Below, piece after piece: positions 1 to 8,838 of a stretch of DNA of 36,395 nt (position 1 is its first letter; each line of letters starts with the position of its first letter). A program made the translations under genes and the position numbers. The notes below the pieces were generated by a model. The model worked only from the letters and a program-made list of their open reading frames with translations. It was not told the DNA's origin and searched no databases. The DNA is from Phycisphaeraceae bacterium (lineage in GTDB: Bacteria > Planctomycetota > Phycisphaerae > Phycisphaerales > Phycisphaeraceae). The stretch is from assembly GCA_029260655.1 (NCBI GenBank), contig JAJDCU010000062.1, positions 1-36,395 of the forward strand. The letters are read 5' to 3'.

Positions 1-318
1 GCCAACCCCCCAGGCCCCTTGTTCAACCCCTTCGAGCCAACCACCTACCCCACCCCCCCGCCGGTGGCCAATTACCTGCCAAACGCCGGGCTCTTGACGG
101 CGTTCAACCGTGTCGATGACGCGTTCATCTGGCAGCACGCGGGCTCGAACGAGTTCACGCAATGGCCCTGGATGCTGCGCATCCGCTACCGGCTGCACGA
201 CCGACGCGGGGAGTTCGAGGGACGACAGGCGCTGAACCCGGCGACCGGGGAAATCGAGCCCGAAGCCGGCAAATGGTTCGAGACCATCATCCCGGTCAAC
301 CATCAGGGGATCAGGTAA
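1..318 (+). CDS. C-terminal part of a hypothetical protein, possibly a minor pseudopilin (5' end outside window)
   Basis: The frame is open from the first base and ends with TAA at 316-318, so this is the 3' end of a gene that starts upstream; a TTG at 19 is only an internal possibility. About 105 residues are visible. They are proline-rich at first, then contain WPWMLRIRYRLHD and end in KWFETIIPVN. No family can be named with certainty. The strands around a short-chain 'RIRYRLHD..GEFEG' stretch and the position just before a GspK-like gene and a prepilin suggest a minor pseudopilin-type protein (GspJ-like). That is inference from context, not from a visible N-terminal prepilin signal, which lies outside the window. 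Confidence 0.6.
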   Translation, partial: ANPPGPLFNPFEPTTYPTPPPVANYLPNAGLLTAFNRVDDAFIWQHAGSNEFTQWPWMLRIRYRLHDRRGEFEGRQALNPATGEIEPEAGKWFETIIPVNHQGIR

Positions 319-432
319 GCAGTTAACCCTGGAGAGACGGACACGGCGAAACAGGGATGAACGCGGATAAGAATGAGGTCAGGCACTGCTAATCACACAC
401 GCACCGCCGCCTAACGCGAGAGGAGGCGACCG

Positions 433-3400
433 ATGAAACGCTCGACAGGTGAAAGACAAGACAACATCAACCCCGCGTTGTTCAAGCGCGGGCTTCGAGG
501 CAATGGGCGTAGAGCCCGTGGGCTTCGCGCCGAGCGCGGGTCGCTGCTGATCCTCTGTGTCACTGTGCTGGTCATCATCGCGCTGTTGGGGATCGCCTAC
601 CTGCAGCGCGTCCGCATGGACCAGTTCGCCTCGTCTCGCCACGAGCGCGACTACATGGACCTGGTCATCAACGGCATCCTCGGACGGATCAACACCGAAC
701 TCAAGGACGACATCTTCGAGAACTGGAAGGACGGCGAGCCTCTCTACGACTACCCATGGACCCTGACTGCTCACAACGCCGAGGCGATCAACGGGGCCGG
801 GGTTCCCAAGCAGGTCAACGGGTCGGACGACAACGAAGACGACCGCTGGCTGGCTTCGTCCGCGCCGGTGTATGTGCCCCCGCCTTCCGTCGCCGTCGGC
901 GAGTACCGCTGGCTGCACCTGACCAACCTCGAGGGTATCTGGCTGAACCTGCCCGTCAGGGGCCATATCAACCAGACAGAGCCCGGCGAGACGCTGATCA
1001 ACGGCGGCCACGGCGATATCAACTTCTCCGACACCGATATCAAGCTGAACGGTCCGGACGGCTTGGACTGGGCCCCCAGCCCCAGATTCCAGATACGCGG
1101 CGTCGACGCCGATGCCGACGGCGTGCTCGATAGCCGATGGCAGTGGGCCCCCACCAGCGTACGGAACATGGGCGGGCGCAAGTACGTCATGGCGCTTCGG
1201 ATCGTCGACCTCAGCTCCATGCTCGACGTCAACACCGCCACCGGCCTGACCAGCAACGGGGGGACCGCGAGCTTTACCGCCGGCATGGGCGAGAACCCGT
1301 CCTGGGTCGACCTCAGCCGGCTGTTCAGCCGGATCGCCCCCTTCGACGTCGGCTCTGGCGCTAACATCGCACCTTCGGACTGGGACCAAGAGCTGATCGA
1401 CGCCCTGGAGTTCAGGGGCAACAACGTCGGCCTAAGCCCGCTGAACCCCCTGCCCCTGTCCCGATCCAACATCGACCGGTTCTGGAAACAGCAGGGATCG
1501 ATCTACGGCAACGTCGACCGAAACTACCTGATCGACTCCGAGCTGGAGCTGCGCCGAGGCGGCGGGATCAACGACACCAAGATCGTCTCCACCCTCGAGA
1601 TCCAGATGGGCAAACGCTACGCACCGGGCCAGCAGGTCAGCAAGCTGCTGCGCCAGCACCCGGCGATCATCGCGGCGCTGGGCGGACCGGGGAGCCCGGA
1701 AGCCTCCTACGCCCAAGTCGTGGGGTTCGGAACCACGAATCAGGATCAGCGGATCAGCCGGTGGTTCTACGGCAGCGATCCCGGTAACTCGCTCGAACCC
1801 GACACCAACAGAATCCGCGTGAACGCCCGTGAGTTCTGGGCCCTGCGCCACATGCTCACCACCCAAGGCGGCAGTGGAGCCTACGTCGCCAAGTACGGCG
1901 GGGCGCAATCCGGCGGCGGGCTGCGCAAGTTCGACATCAACGACCAGTCAAGCAACCTATCCGAGCTGCGCGAGCGGCTCGAACAAGTCTTCAACCTCCC
2001 CGGTGAAAAAACGAGTACCTACCTGGGCCTGCTCCCGAACGATCTGGAAGACCTGATCTGGGAATACGCCCTGGCCATCAAGGACTACACCGACGACGAT
2101 AACCAACCCACCCAGGGCACCCTCGCCGACGGCACCACCCTCATCTACGGGATGGAGCGCCTGCCCTTCCTGCGCGAGGTCTATGTCCAGGCGCTGTATG
2201 TCGACAAGGACATCCTGGATGCCGGCGGCGTGGATCACACCGCCCCCGGGTATATCGGGCCGGGCCCCGACAACATGTTCGACACCTGGGTGTATGACCA
2301 GAGTCCCCAGGCAAGCGGCGGCAGCGGCGACACGCGGGCGGTGGTCATCGAACTGGGCAACCCGTTCGAGCAGCCGATCAACGAGGTCGCCGACCTGGAC
2401 GGGCGGGTCAGGATCGTCGTAAACGGGGGCGCGGACGGCACGTGGGAGTTTGACAGTGCCAGCGGCTTTGCGATGAGCGAGCCAGATATCCTGGGCCGGA
2501 TCGATTCCCTGGCCGGCAATGACGAGGACATCCTGATCGTCTACAGCCCACCCCTGAATAAACTCGACGAGAGCTTCAATCCCGGCCCCGGCCCACGGAC
2601 CGGGTCCGACCTCCCCGGGGACCTGGGCTTCGACGCCCCGACACCGACGGCCGTGAAACTGGAACTCACATCCGGCGAGCTGACGTTCGACCCCAGCAGC
2701 GGCGGAACCATGACCGTCGAATTACAGGTCAAGGTCCTGCTGACGGTAGGCCCCAATGCCGGCACCGAGGAATGGAAGACCTACGACCGGATGGCGGCGG
2801 CATCGTTCCTGCCCGGGGGCAGTATCAGTCATGTGCCGGATGCCGTGGCCAATCATCGGCACCTGCAAGGGTCCTACTCCCGTGATTGCGGCACGGCCTT
2901 AACCGGCAATATCAACTACGTCGTCGACGAGGGCCCTTTAACACGGGTTACCCAGGTGCGCAACCTCAACCTCCCCGCCGCTTATTCGGCCACGGCGTTT
3001 GACTCACTGGGGTCTGACAACAAGGGCGCCTCGCCGATCGCCCTGACCAACGCCTACCGCAGCTTGAAGCTGTTCATGCCCCGGGGCGGCGCCGGGGGTG
3101 TGGCGGACATGGCGTGGATCCATATGTTCGGGTTCACCGAAACCCAGCCGTTCTCCCAGCGCATGAACGACCCGGCCTTCCTCGCGCCCAATCCCAACCA
3201 GCACTTCCTGGTGATCGACCCGTCCGATCCGGGCTACGACGTGACCTTAGGGACCGGGCTGCCGCGGCCGGCGCTCTTGATGGATATCTTCACCACCGTC
3301 AGCCCGCTGAACGACAATCGCGACAACGACAACGATGACGGCAACAACATCGTCGAGACAAGCGGCGACTCGGCCGACAACGACACCGAGCAGTTCATCC

Positions 3401-4017
3401 CCGGGACGATCAATGTCAACACCATGCCGCTGCACCTGCTGACACTGGGGATGCCCAGCGACGAGCCGACCGACGACACCGAGCGGCTGATGCGCTCGAT
3501 CGTCGCCTACCGGGACGAGCCGATCCGGGGCCGGGACCGGATCCCGGCTGAGAACCACGACGACTACTGGGCGGCCGCCCCGCTGATGGGGTTCGACCCC
3601 CAGGATGCGCGGGATCTGCTCCCGGTCGTGAGACCCTTCGTCAACGGTCCGTTCACCGACAAGCGCCTGAATCAGCCGGGCATCGCCAGCGTCGGCGAGT
3701 TGATGTATCTCAACCTCAACCCGCTTGCCGGCGCGCCCACCAACGAGCACCACATGACCTCACAGGTCCAGGCACGGGCGGGCGATCTACTCGACAACAA
3801 CGAGGGGATGCTGACGAGGTTCCGACAGCTCAGCCAGGCGTACACCGTGCGCAGCGACCGGTTCGTGGTCTACGGGATCGTGCGGGGCTACCGAGACGGG
3901 CAGTTCAACCAGGCGGAGATCGAGAGCGCCCAGTTTATCGCGGTCTTCGACCGAAGCTCGATGAAGGATAAGGATGACGACAACCCGCACGTGATCGGGT
4001 TTGTACGGCTGCAATAG
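433..4017 (+). CDS. Giant GspK/PilX-like pseudopilus-associated protein (1194 aa)
   Basis: An AGGAGG ribosome-binding site at 421-426 sits 6 bases before the ATG. The N-terminus is basic (RARGLRAERG) and runs into one hydrophobic helix at about residues 36-57 (SLLILCVTVLVIIALLG), as in GspK/PilX proteins that are processed as class III prepilins. Two 'VNT' motifs fit the helix-hairpin region of GspK: LDVNTATGL near residue 265 and INVNTMPLHLL near 992. The second is followed by IVAYRDEP and ASVGELMYL near 1087, matching the GspK pattern of 'NVNTAP..vL', 'I..YR' and 'SV.EL'. At 1194 residues it is over three times the usual GspK length; the extra middle part (about 280-980) is Asp/Asn/Gly-rich and probably extracytoplasmic. 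It could instead be called a Verru_Chthon cassette A-type protein. It lies between an unknown gene and a prepilin on the same strand. Confidence 0.75.
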   Translation: MKRSTGERQDNINPALFKRGLRGNGRRARGLRAERGSLLILCVTVLVIIALLGIAYLQRVRMDQFASSRHERDYMDLVINGILGRINTELKDDIFENWKDGEPLYDYPWTLTAHNAEAINGAGVPKQVNGSDDNEDDRWLASSAPVYVPPPSVAVGEYRWLHLTNLEGIWLNLPVRGHINQTEPGETLINGGHGDINFSDTDIKLNGPDGLDWAPSPRFQIRGVDADADGVLDSRWQWAPTSVRNMGGRKYVMALRIVDLSSMLDVNTATGLTSNGGTASFTAGMGENPSWVDLSRLFSRIAPFDVGSGANIAPSDWDQELIDALEFRGNNVGLSPLNPLPLSRSNIDRFWKQQGSIYGNVDRNYLIDSELELRRGGGINDTKIVSTLEIQMGKRYAPGQQVSKLLRQHPAIIAALGGPGSPEASYAQVVGFGTTNQDQRISRWFYGSDPGNSLEPDTNRIRVNAREFWALRHMLTTQGGSGAYVAKYGGAQSGGGLRKFDINDQSSNLSELRERLEQVFNLPGEKTSTYLGLLPNDLEDLIWEYALAIKDYTDDDNQPTQGTLADGTTLIYGMERLPFLREVYVQALYVDKDILDAGGVDHTAPGYIGPGPDNMFDTWVYDQSPQASGGSGDTRAVVIELGNPFEQPINEVADLDGRVRIVVNGGADGTWEFDSASGFAMSEPDILGRIDSLAGNDEDILIVYSPPLNKLDESFNPGPGPRTGSDLPGDLGFDAPTPTAVKLELTSGELTFDPSSGGTMTVELQVKVLLTVGPNAGTEEWKTYDRMAAASFLPGGSISHVPDAVANHRHLQGSYSRDCGTALTGNINYVVDEGPLTRVTQVRNLNLPAAYSATAFDSLGSDNKGASPIALTNAYRSLKLFMPRGGAGGVADMAWIHMFGFTETQPFSQRMNDPAFLAPNPNQHFLVIDPSDPGYDVTLGTGLPRPALLMDIFTTVSPLNDNRDNDNDDGNNIVETSGDSADNDTEQFIPGTINVNTMPLHLLTLGMPSDEPTDDTERLMRSIVAYRDEPIRGRDRIPAENHDDYWAAAPLMGFDPQDARDLLPVVRPFVNGPFTDKRLNQPGIASVGELMYLNLNPLAGAPTNEHHMTSQVQARAGDLLDNNEGMLTRFRQLSQAYTVRSDRFVVYGIVRGYRDGQFNQAEIESAQFIAVFDRSSMKDKDDDNPHVIGFVRLQ

Positions 4018-4110
4018 CGGGGCCCGGGGAGTACAGGCCGGGGAAGGAAACAGTGTTTGGTGTCTGCGTATAGAATCAAAGGCGTATCCGGGCGGATGAG
4101 GGCATAGGCT

Positions 4111-4962
4111 ATGAACAAGCGAAAAGCGTTTACGGTGATCGAGCTTCTGGTGGTGATCGCGATCATCGCCGTGCTGGTCGGGCTGATCTTCCCTGCGATC
4201 GGTGGCGCCAAGCGCGTCGCGATGCAGCACGAAAACAACGCCCACGTGCGGGGGATCATCCAGGCGATGATCCAGTCCAGCGAGAGCCGGCGCGGCTTCT
4301 TCCCGGGATTCGACGGGTTTGCGTTCACCGCCAACAGCCTGGCTGATACCGGCAACAGCGGTGACGGGCAGGACGTGCAAGCCCGGTACTGGATCATCCT
4401 CGACGGGAACTACACCGATGGGAAGATGCTCGTGAGCCCCTCGGAGAACAAGGCGCCTTGGCCGAACATCGGCGCGGCCCCTGCGGATGTGTTCAGGGTG
4501 TTCACGGATAACTACTCCTACGCCATGTCCAAGATCGCCAGCGCGCTGAGCACCGACCCGTCTGCCAGCCCGGTCGACCGCTTCCGCCGGGAGGAATGGC
4601 GCAACGAGCAGAGCGCCCTGGCGCCGATCGTCAGCGACCGCCTGGTGGCCGATGGACCCAGCGGCACCACCCCGGGCACGGGCAGTCTCAGTACCTACCA
4701 GAGCGTGCACGACAACAGCGAACTGGGCGACTGGGTCGGGTCCGTGGGGTTCGGCGACGCCCACGTAGACTTCAGCAACTCCCCCAAGGTGCCCACGCGC
4801 ATCTCCGGTTTCTCCAACTCAGACAACCTGACGACCCAGGCCACCGACGAGAACGACGACCTGTTCTCCCAAAAGGACACACCTGCCGGGGCCGCGGATG
4901 CCGACAAGAACGCCGCGATGGTCTACGAGGGCTACAACAAGCTGTCTGGCCCGTCGAATTGA
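4111..4962 (+). CDS. Type II secretion/type IV pilus-type prepilin (283 aa)
   Basis: The N-terminus is a textbook class III prepilin signal: MNKRKA followed by FTVIELLVVIAIIAVLVGL. Cleavage would fall before Phe7, with Glu at mature position 5. An Ala, rather than the usual Gly, precedes the cleavage site. Near residue 213 is GFGDAHVDF, which matches the 'F.DGHV.F' signature near the end of many planctomycete prepilins. It starts 93 bases after the GspK-like gene on the same strand and probably belongs to the same pseudopilus cassette. Its substrate is not evident. Mature pseudopilin would be anchored in the inner membrane with its globular part outside. Confidence 0.88.
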   Translation: MNKRKAFTVIELLVVIAIIAVLVGLIFPAIGGAKRVAMQHENNAHVRGIIQAMIQSSESRRGFFPGFDGFAFTANSLADTGNSGDGQDVQARYWIILDGNYTDGKMLVSPSENKAPWPNIGAAPADVFRVFTDNYSYAMSKIASALSTDPSASPVDRFRREEWRNEQSALAPIVSDRLVADGPSGTTPGTGSLSTYQSVHDNSELGDWVGSVGFGDAHVDFSNSPKVPTRISGFSNSDNLTTQATDENDDLFSQKDTPAGAADADKNAAMVYEGYNKLSGPSN

Positions 4963-5028
4963 CACGCCCGTCCTGCGGGTGACCCCCGCCAACCCCCGGC
5001 AAGCACCCGACCAACCGGGACTACGCCC

Positions 5029-5475
5029 ATGGATGACAACTGCATTTTCTGCAAGATCGTCGCCGGGCAGATCCCCTGTCATAAACTCTACGAAGACGGG
5101 CGTGTGCTGGCGTTTTTGGATGTCGGGCCCCTGTCGCCCGGCCACACGCTGGTGATCCCCAAACACCACGCGGTGACGCTGGATGATCTACCCGACGAGG
5201 ACGCCGCGGCGATCGGCGCGGCGCTGCCTAAGCTGGTCAAGGCGGTGAAAAGCGCCACCGGGACCCAGGCCTGCAACGTCCTGCAAAACAACGGCGAGAT
5301 AGCCGGGCAGGTTGTGATGCACGTACACTTTCACATCATCCCCAAGCCCGCCGCTGACGCCCAGGCCGACGCCGGCGCTGCGGGGACCGGTCTTGGCATC
5401 GGCTGGCCCGCGGGGAAACTCGATGACGCGACCGCCGGGGAACTGGTCAAGAAGATCACAGTGGCGCTTGACTGA
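5029..5475 (+). CDS. HIT family nucleotide-binding hydrolase/transferase (148 aa)
   Basis: The protein starts MDDNCIFCKIVAGQIPC, the usual HIT (HINT-type) beginning with a CxxC pair at 5 and 8. The histidine triad HVHFHIIP lies at residues 98-105, with His100 or His102 of the triad acting as catalytic nucleophile in the family. LSPGHTLVIPKHH at 36-47 is the second conserved block. HIT enzymes hydrolyse phosphoramidates and adenylated nucleotides such as AMP-amides or Ap4A; the specific substrate cannot be read here. A short insert rich in Ala/Asp/Gly (about residues 109-126) follows the triad. The stop is only 3 bases from the stop of the convergent hisB. Confidence 0.93.
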   Translation: MDDNCIFCKIVAGQIPCHKLYEDGRVLAFLDVGPLSPGHTLVIPKHHAVTLDDLPDEDAAAIGAALPKLVKAVKSATGTQACNVLQNNGEIAGQVVMHVHFHIIPKPAADAQADAGAAGTGLGIGWPAGKLDDATAGELVKKITVALD

Positions 5476-5478
5476 CCT

Positions 5479-6075
5479 CTACAGCGAACCCTTGGTGCTT
5501 GGGACGTCGTCGCCGGTGACGTTGACGGCCTCGCGCAGCGCCCGGCCGAAGGCCTTGAAGATCGCCTCGGCGATGTGGTGATCGTTCTCGCCCTGGGTCG
5601 CCTCGATGTGGCAGTTGAACTTGCCGGCGTTGACGACGGCGTTGAAGAACTCGCGGACAAGCTGGTTGTCGAACGAGCCGATCTTCCCGAACGAATCCTT
5701 GAACGTCACGTCGAATACCAGGGCGGCGCGCCCGGACAGGTCGATGCTGACGCGCGCAAGCGCCTCGTCCATCGGGACGGAGGCGAACCCGTAGCGTTCG
5801 ATGCCTTTCTTGTCGCCCAGCGCCTGCTCGAGCGCCTGGCCCATGACGATGCCGACGTCTTCGACGGTGTGGTGGTCGTCGATGTGTGTGTCGCCGGCCG
5901 CGGTGACATTCAGGCCAAATTGGCCGTGACGCGCGACATGGTCGAGCATGTGATCGAAGAACCCGACACCGGTCTTGTTCGAGTAACCACCGGTCTTGGC
6001 GGGATCGAGGTTAAGCTCGACGGTGATGTCGGTCTCGTTGGTCTTGCGTGTGATCGTGGCGTTGCGTGATGTCAT
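5479..6075 (-). CDS. hisB: Imidazoleglycerol-phosphate dehydratase
   Basis: HisB removes water from imidazole glycerol phosphate to form imidazole acetol phosphate, the sixth step of histidine synthesis, in the cytoplasm. The metal-binding histidine motifs are visible: FFDHMLDHVARHG, HIDDHHTVEDVGI and GENDHHIAEAIFKAF. At 198 residues it is the usual monofunctional HisB length, without the phosphatase domain found in enterobacteria. AGGA lies just ahead of the ATG. It follows hisC by 18 bases, so the two are co-transcribed. The other histidine genes are not in the window. Confidence 0.97.
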   Translation of the reverse strand: MTSRNATITRKTNETDITVELNLDPAKTGGYSNKTGVGFFDHMLDHVARHGQFGLNVTAAGDTHIDDHHTVEDVGIVMGQALEQALGDKKGIERYGFASVPMDEALARVSIDLSGRAALVFDVTFKDSFGKIGSFDNQLVREFFNAVVNAGKFNCHIEATQGENDHHIAEAIFKAFGRALREAVNVTGDDVPSTKGSL

Positions 6076-6093
6076 GCGTGTCCTGTCGCCGTA

Positions 6094-7176
6094 TCACCCC
6101 CTGGCGGTGAGGGCTCTTAGCAGTGCGTCGTTTTGCTCGGGCGTGCCCAGGGTGATCCTGAGCTTATCTTCGAGCCGGTCCTGATCGAAGTATCGCACGA
6201 ATATGCCGTCCCGCTTGAGGGATTCGTAGGTCTCCATGGCACCGGGCCCGTTTTCGCGGGGTTTGGCGAGGATAAAGTTGCAGTCGCTGGGCCAGACCCA
6301 CCAGCCAAGCCGGGCCAGCTCATCGCCGACCCGCCTCCGCTCGTCGACGACCTTCGTCCACGTGGCGGCGGCGTCTTTTCGGCTGGCCAGGGCGGCGACG
6401 GCGGCGGCCTGGGCGAGGATATCCGTGTTGTAGCTGTCACGGGCCTTGTCCAGGGCTGCGATCAGGTCACGAGAACCCAGGCCGTACCCAAACCGAAGCC
6501 CGGCCAGCGAGTAGCCCTTGCTCAGCGTGCGCAGCAGCAGGACGTTGTCCATGGCGTCTTCACCACGGACCAGGTCGCTTGCGTCGTGGCGGGCGAAGTC
6601 GACATACGCCTCGTCGACCAGCAGCACGCCGTTAAAGTCGGCCGCGATCTGCCTGAGCCTGTCGCTTGATTCGAACCGTCCCGAGGGCGCATGGGGGTTG
6701 ACAACCCACGCCAGCCGGCAGCCCGCATTGTTGAGCCGCTTGGCAAAGTCCTGGGGGATCGACCAGTCTTCTTCCAGCGGGACGCGGACGATAGGGGTGT
6801 CGTGTATCCGGGCCAGCACGTCGTAGAGCGAGTAGGTCGGCAGCGTCTGGCCGATCCCCCCCCGCCCGTCTTCACCGGCGGGGTCGCAGAAGACGGCGAC
6901 GGCGAGCCGAAGCAGCTCATCCCCACCGTTGGTCGCGATGACCTGATCGGGTTCAAGGTCGTGCATCTGGGCGGCGGCGTAACGGAACGGGGTCGCCATC
7001 GGCGGTGGGTAGCGGCGCAGCGCATCAGCGCCGACGCCCGCGATCGCCTCCATCACCTGCCGGGTCGGCGGGTAGGGGTTCTCGTTGGTGTTCAGCTTGA
7101 CCACCTTATCGGTCTGGGGCTGCTCCCCGGGCTCGTAGGGGCTTAGGCTGTGGATATTGTCTCTTTCGTACGGCAT
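6094..7176 (-). CDS. hisC: Histidinol-phosphate aminotransferase
   Basis: A PLP-dependent fold type I aminotransferase that converts imidazole acetol phosphate and glutamate to histidinol phosphate, the step after HisB. The N-terminal block RDNIHSLSPYEPG and KLNTNENPYPP are typical of HisC. VDEAYVDFA carries the PLP-contacting Asp, and RTLSKGYSLAGLRFGYG contains the Schiff-base lysine (Lys220 counting from this start). The ATG at 7176 was chosen because family members begin close to this point. A TTG at 7215 would add 13 residues without family support. It is divergent from the secreted repeat protein at 7270, with about 90 bases between them that must hold both promoters. Confidence 0.96.
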   Translation of the reverse strand: MPYERDNIHSLSPYEPGEQPQTDKVVKLNTNENPYPPTRQVMEAIAGVGADALRRYPPPMATPFRYAAAQMHDLEPDQVIATNGGDELLRLAVAVFCDPAGEDGRGGIGQTLPTYSLYDVLARIHDTPIVRVPLEEDWSIPQDFAKRLNNAGCRLAWVVNPHAPSGRFESSDRLRQIAADFNGVLLVDEAYVDFARHDASDLVRGEDAMDNVLLLRTLSKGYSLAGLRFGYGLGSRDLIAALDKARDSYNTDILAQAAAVAALASRKDAAATWTKVVDERRRVGDELARLGWWVWPSDCNFILAKPRENGPGAMETYESLKRDGIFVRYFDQDRLEDKLRITLGTPEQNDALLRALTARG

Positions 7177-7269
7177 GAAGCCCTGTATCGTCGCCGCAGT
7201 CGCGCGGTTGGTCAATCCGGGTCTGGGTCGGCCTTTACCCCCCCGGCCGATCCCGTAAACTGTCGGTCT

Positions 7270-8838
7270 ATGAGGCAGGTATGGATATGCTCAGCCGCGC
7301 TGGTGGCGGTGATGGGGCCCCTGGGCTTACCGGGAGTGCCGGGGCTCGGTGGATCCGGCTTGCCCGCCGCCTACGCCGATGCTCAAGAGGACACGCTCGA
7401 CGCCGCGGTCTACCTGCTCACACAGAGCACCGCCGTCCACCGCGACGGCAAACACAACCGCCTGCTCAAGGCGATCCGCCACATGAACGACCCGGCCGCC
7501 GGCCCCCTATTCGCAAGGTTGGCGGAATCGGACCACCCGGGTCTGAAGATCCACGGCATCCTGGGCCTGGCTGAGACCAGCCCTGGCCGGAAGGTCGACC
7601 TGACACTGATCGCTCAGATCGATGACGCGGCGGTGCAGGGGACGGTCATCACCGCCGCGATGGATGACGATTTACTGGACGCCGACCAGGCTAAGCAACT
7701 ACTGGGTTGGTCTGGCTTAGCAGACGAAGTCCGGGTGTTGATCGCCATCCGTCTGGTGGAAGAAGGCTTGTTTGACGACACCGACCTGCTGCACCACGCG
7801 ATTACGAATGCCCGGAAGCTAGGCGGCGAGGCGCTGTCGGCGATGCTGCTGATGCACCTGGGCGACCCGGCGGGCGCTAAGCACCTGCGTTTGGCGGTCG
7901 ACGGCTCGGACGACCCGCAGCGGGACTCGATCCGCGCCATGCTCCTGCGTACAGCGCTGCGCCACCACCTCGATCGTGTCGGCCCGTGGGCGGTGGATGT
8001 GACCAGCGAACAGGATGTGGACCCGGCCCTTGGGCTGCTGGCGCTGCGGACCGCTTTACGGTTCGAAGCGCCGGGTGCCGACGACCTTTGGCGGCAGATG
8101 TATGACCGGGCGCAGGACTCCCCCGCCGGGCGTGTGCGGCTGGCGATGACGGCCCTGCACCTGTCGCCTTGGGTGGAGCCGGGCCTGTTCGACGTGATCC
8201 TGACTAGCGACGACCCGATGCTTTTGGCTGTCGGCGAGGCCGGTCGTTTGATCGCAGAAGGCTCGACGGATGTGGCCGACCCGGTGGTCGCGCTGCTGGA
8301 ACTGGGTCACCCGATGGTCAATACCTGGGCGCTGGCGTTTGCCCGTGAGCACGCGGCGGATATTGACGCGCAAATCATCCTGCTGGGCCTTATCCTGGCG
8401 TACCAGGACAGCCCGCCGCGCGGCAAGGCCCGTCGATTGGATGAGGCGATTGAGGCGGTCCAGGTGCTTTATGAGCGCGACCCCAAGGCGGCGGCCATGC
8501 TGCTTCGGCCGGTGCTCGAAGACGCCTCGACCGACCGGTTGCTTTCCCAGGCGATCCTGCTTGGCCTGGTGCGGACGAGTTCGGCCGAGGCGATCACGGT
8601 GGTGGAGGGTTTGCAAGAGAAATTAATTAGTAACGACGCCCAGGGATTGGCGCTGCTGCTGCTCGCCCGGTCACAGCGGCCGATGGACGCACAGCAGATG
8701 CAGGCCCTGTCGCTATTGGCGCGCGGCGGCGGGCGGCTCGAGGATTCCCTACGTATCCAGGCGGCCTGGACCTACCTGAAACGCACCGGCCAAACCGAGC
8801 AGGCGCTTGGCCGGGTGCTTGGATCAACATCACCATGA
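7270..8838 (+). CDS. Secreted HEAT-like helical-repeat protein of unknown function (522 aa)
   Basis: The ATG at 7270 gives an N-terminus with a hydrophobic stretch (ICSAALVAVMGPLGL) and a likely signal-peptidase site near AAYADA; the open frame upstream overlaps hisC and was discarded. The rest is made of repeated amphipathic helices such as GPLFARLAESDHPGLKIHG and ADPVVALLELGHPMVNTWA, which look like HEAT/armadillo-type repeats. No catalytic motif is seen. The stop codon overlaps the start of the following aminotransferase gene (ATGA at 8835-8838), so the two are translationally coupled. That suggests, but does not prove, a shared role in envelope or polysaccharide work. The function is unknown. 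Confidence 0.8.
   Translation: MRQVWICSAALVAVMGPLGLPGVPGLGGSGLPAAYADAQEDTLDAAVYLLTQSTAVHRDGKHNRLLKAIRHMNDPAAGPLFARLAESDHPGLKIHGILGLAETSPGRKVDLTLIAQIDDAAVQGTVITAAMDDDLLDADQAKQLLGWSGLADEVRVLIAIRLVEEGLFDDTDLLHHAITNARKLGGEALSAMLLMHLGDPAGAKHLRLAVDGSDDPQRDSIRAMLLRTALRHHLDRVGPWAVDVTSEQDVDPALGLLALRTALRFEAPGADDLWRQMYDRAQDSPAGRVRLAMTALHLSPWVEPGLFDVILTSDDPMLLAVGEAGRLIAEGSTDVADPVVALLELGHPMVNTWALAFAREHAADIDAQIILLGLILAYQDSPPRGKARRLDEAIEAVQVLYERDPKAAAMLLRPVLEDASTDRLLSQAILLGLVRTSSAEAITVVEGLQEKLISNDAQGLALLLLARSQRPMDAQQMQALSLLARGGGRLEDSLRIQAAWTYLKRTGQTEQALGRVLGSTSP

Noticed and set aside
3787-4764. 325-codon minus-strand frame across the GspK-like and prepilin genes
   Set aside because: It spans the gap antisense to two genes with clear prepilin features and contains no recognisable domain.
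7150-7269. N-terminal extension of the secreted repeat protein
   Set aside because: It would overlap hisC, destroy the signal peptide position and has no ribosome-binding site; ATG 7270 fits better.
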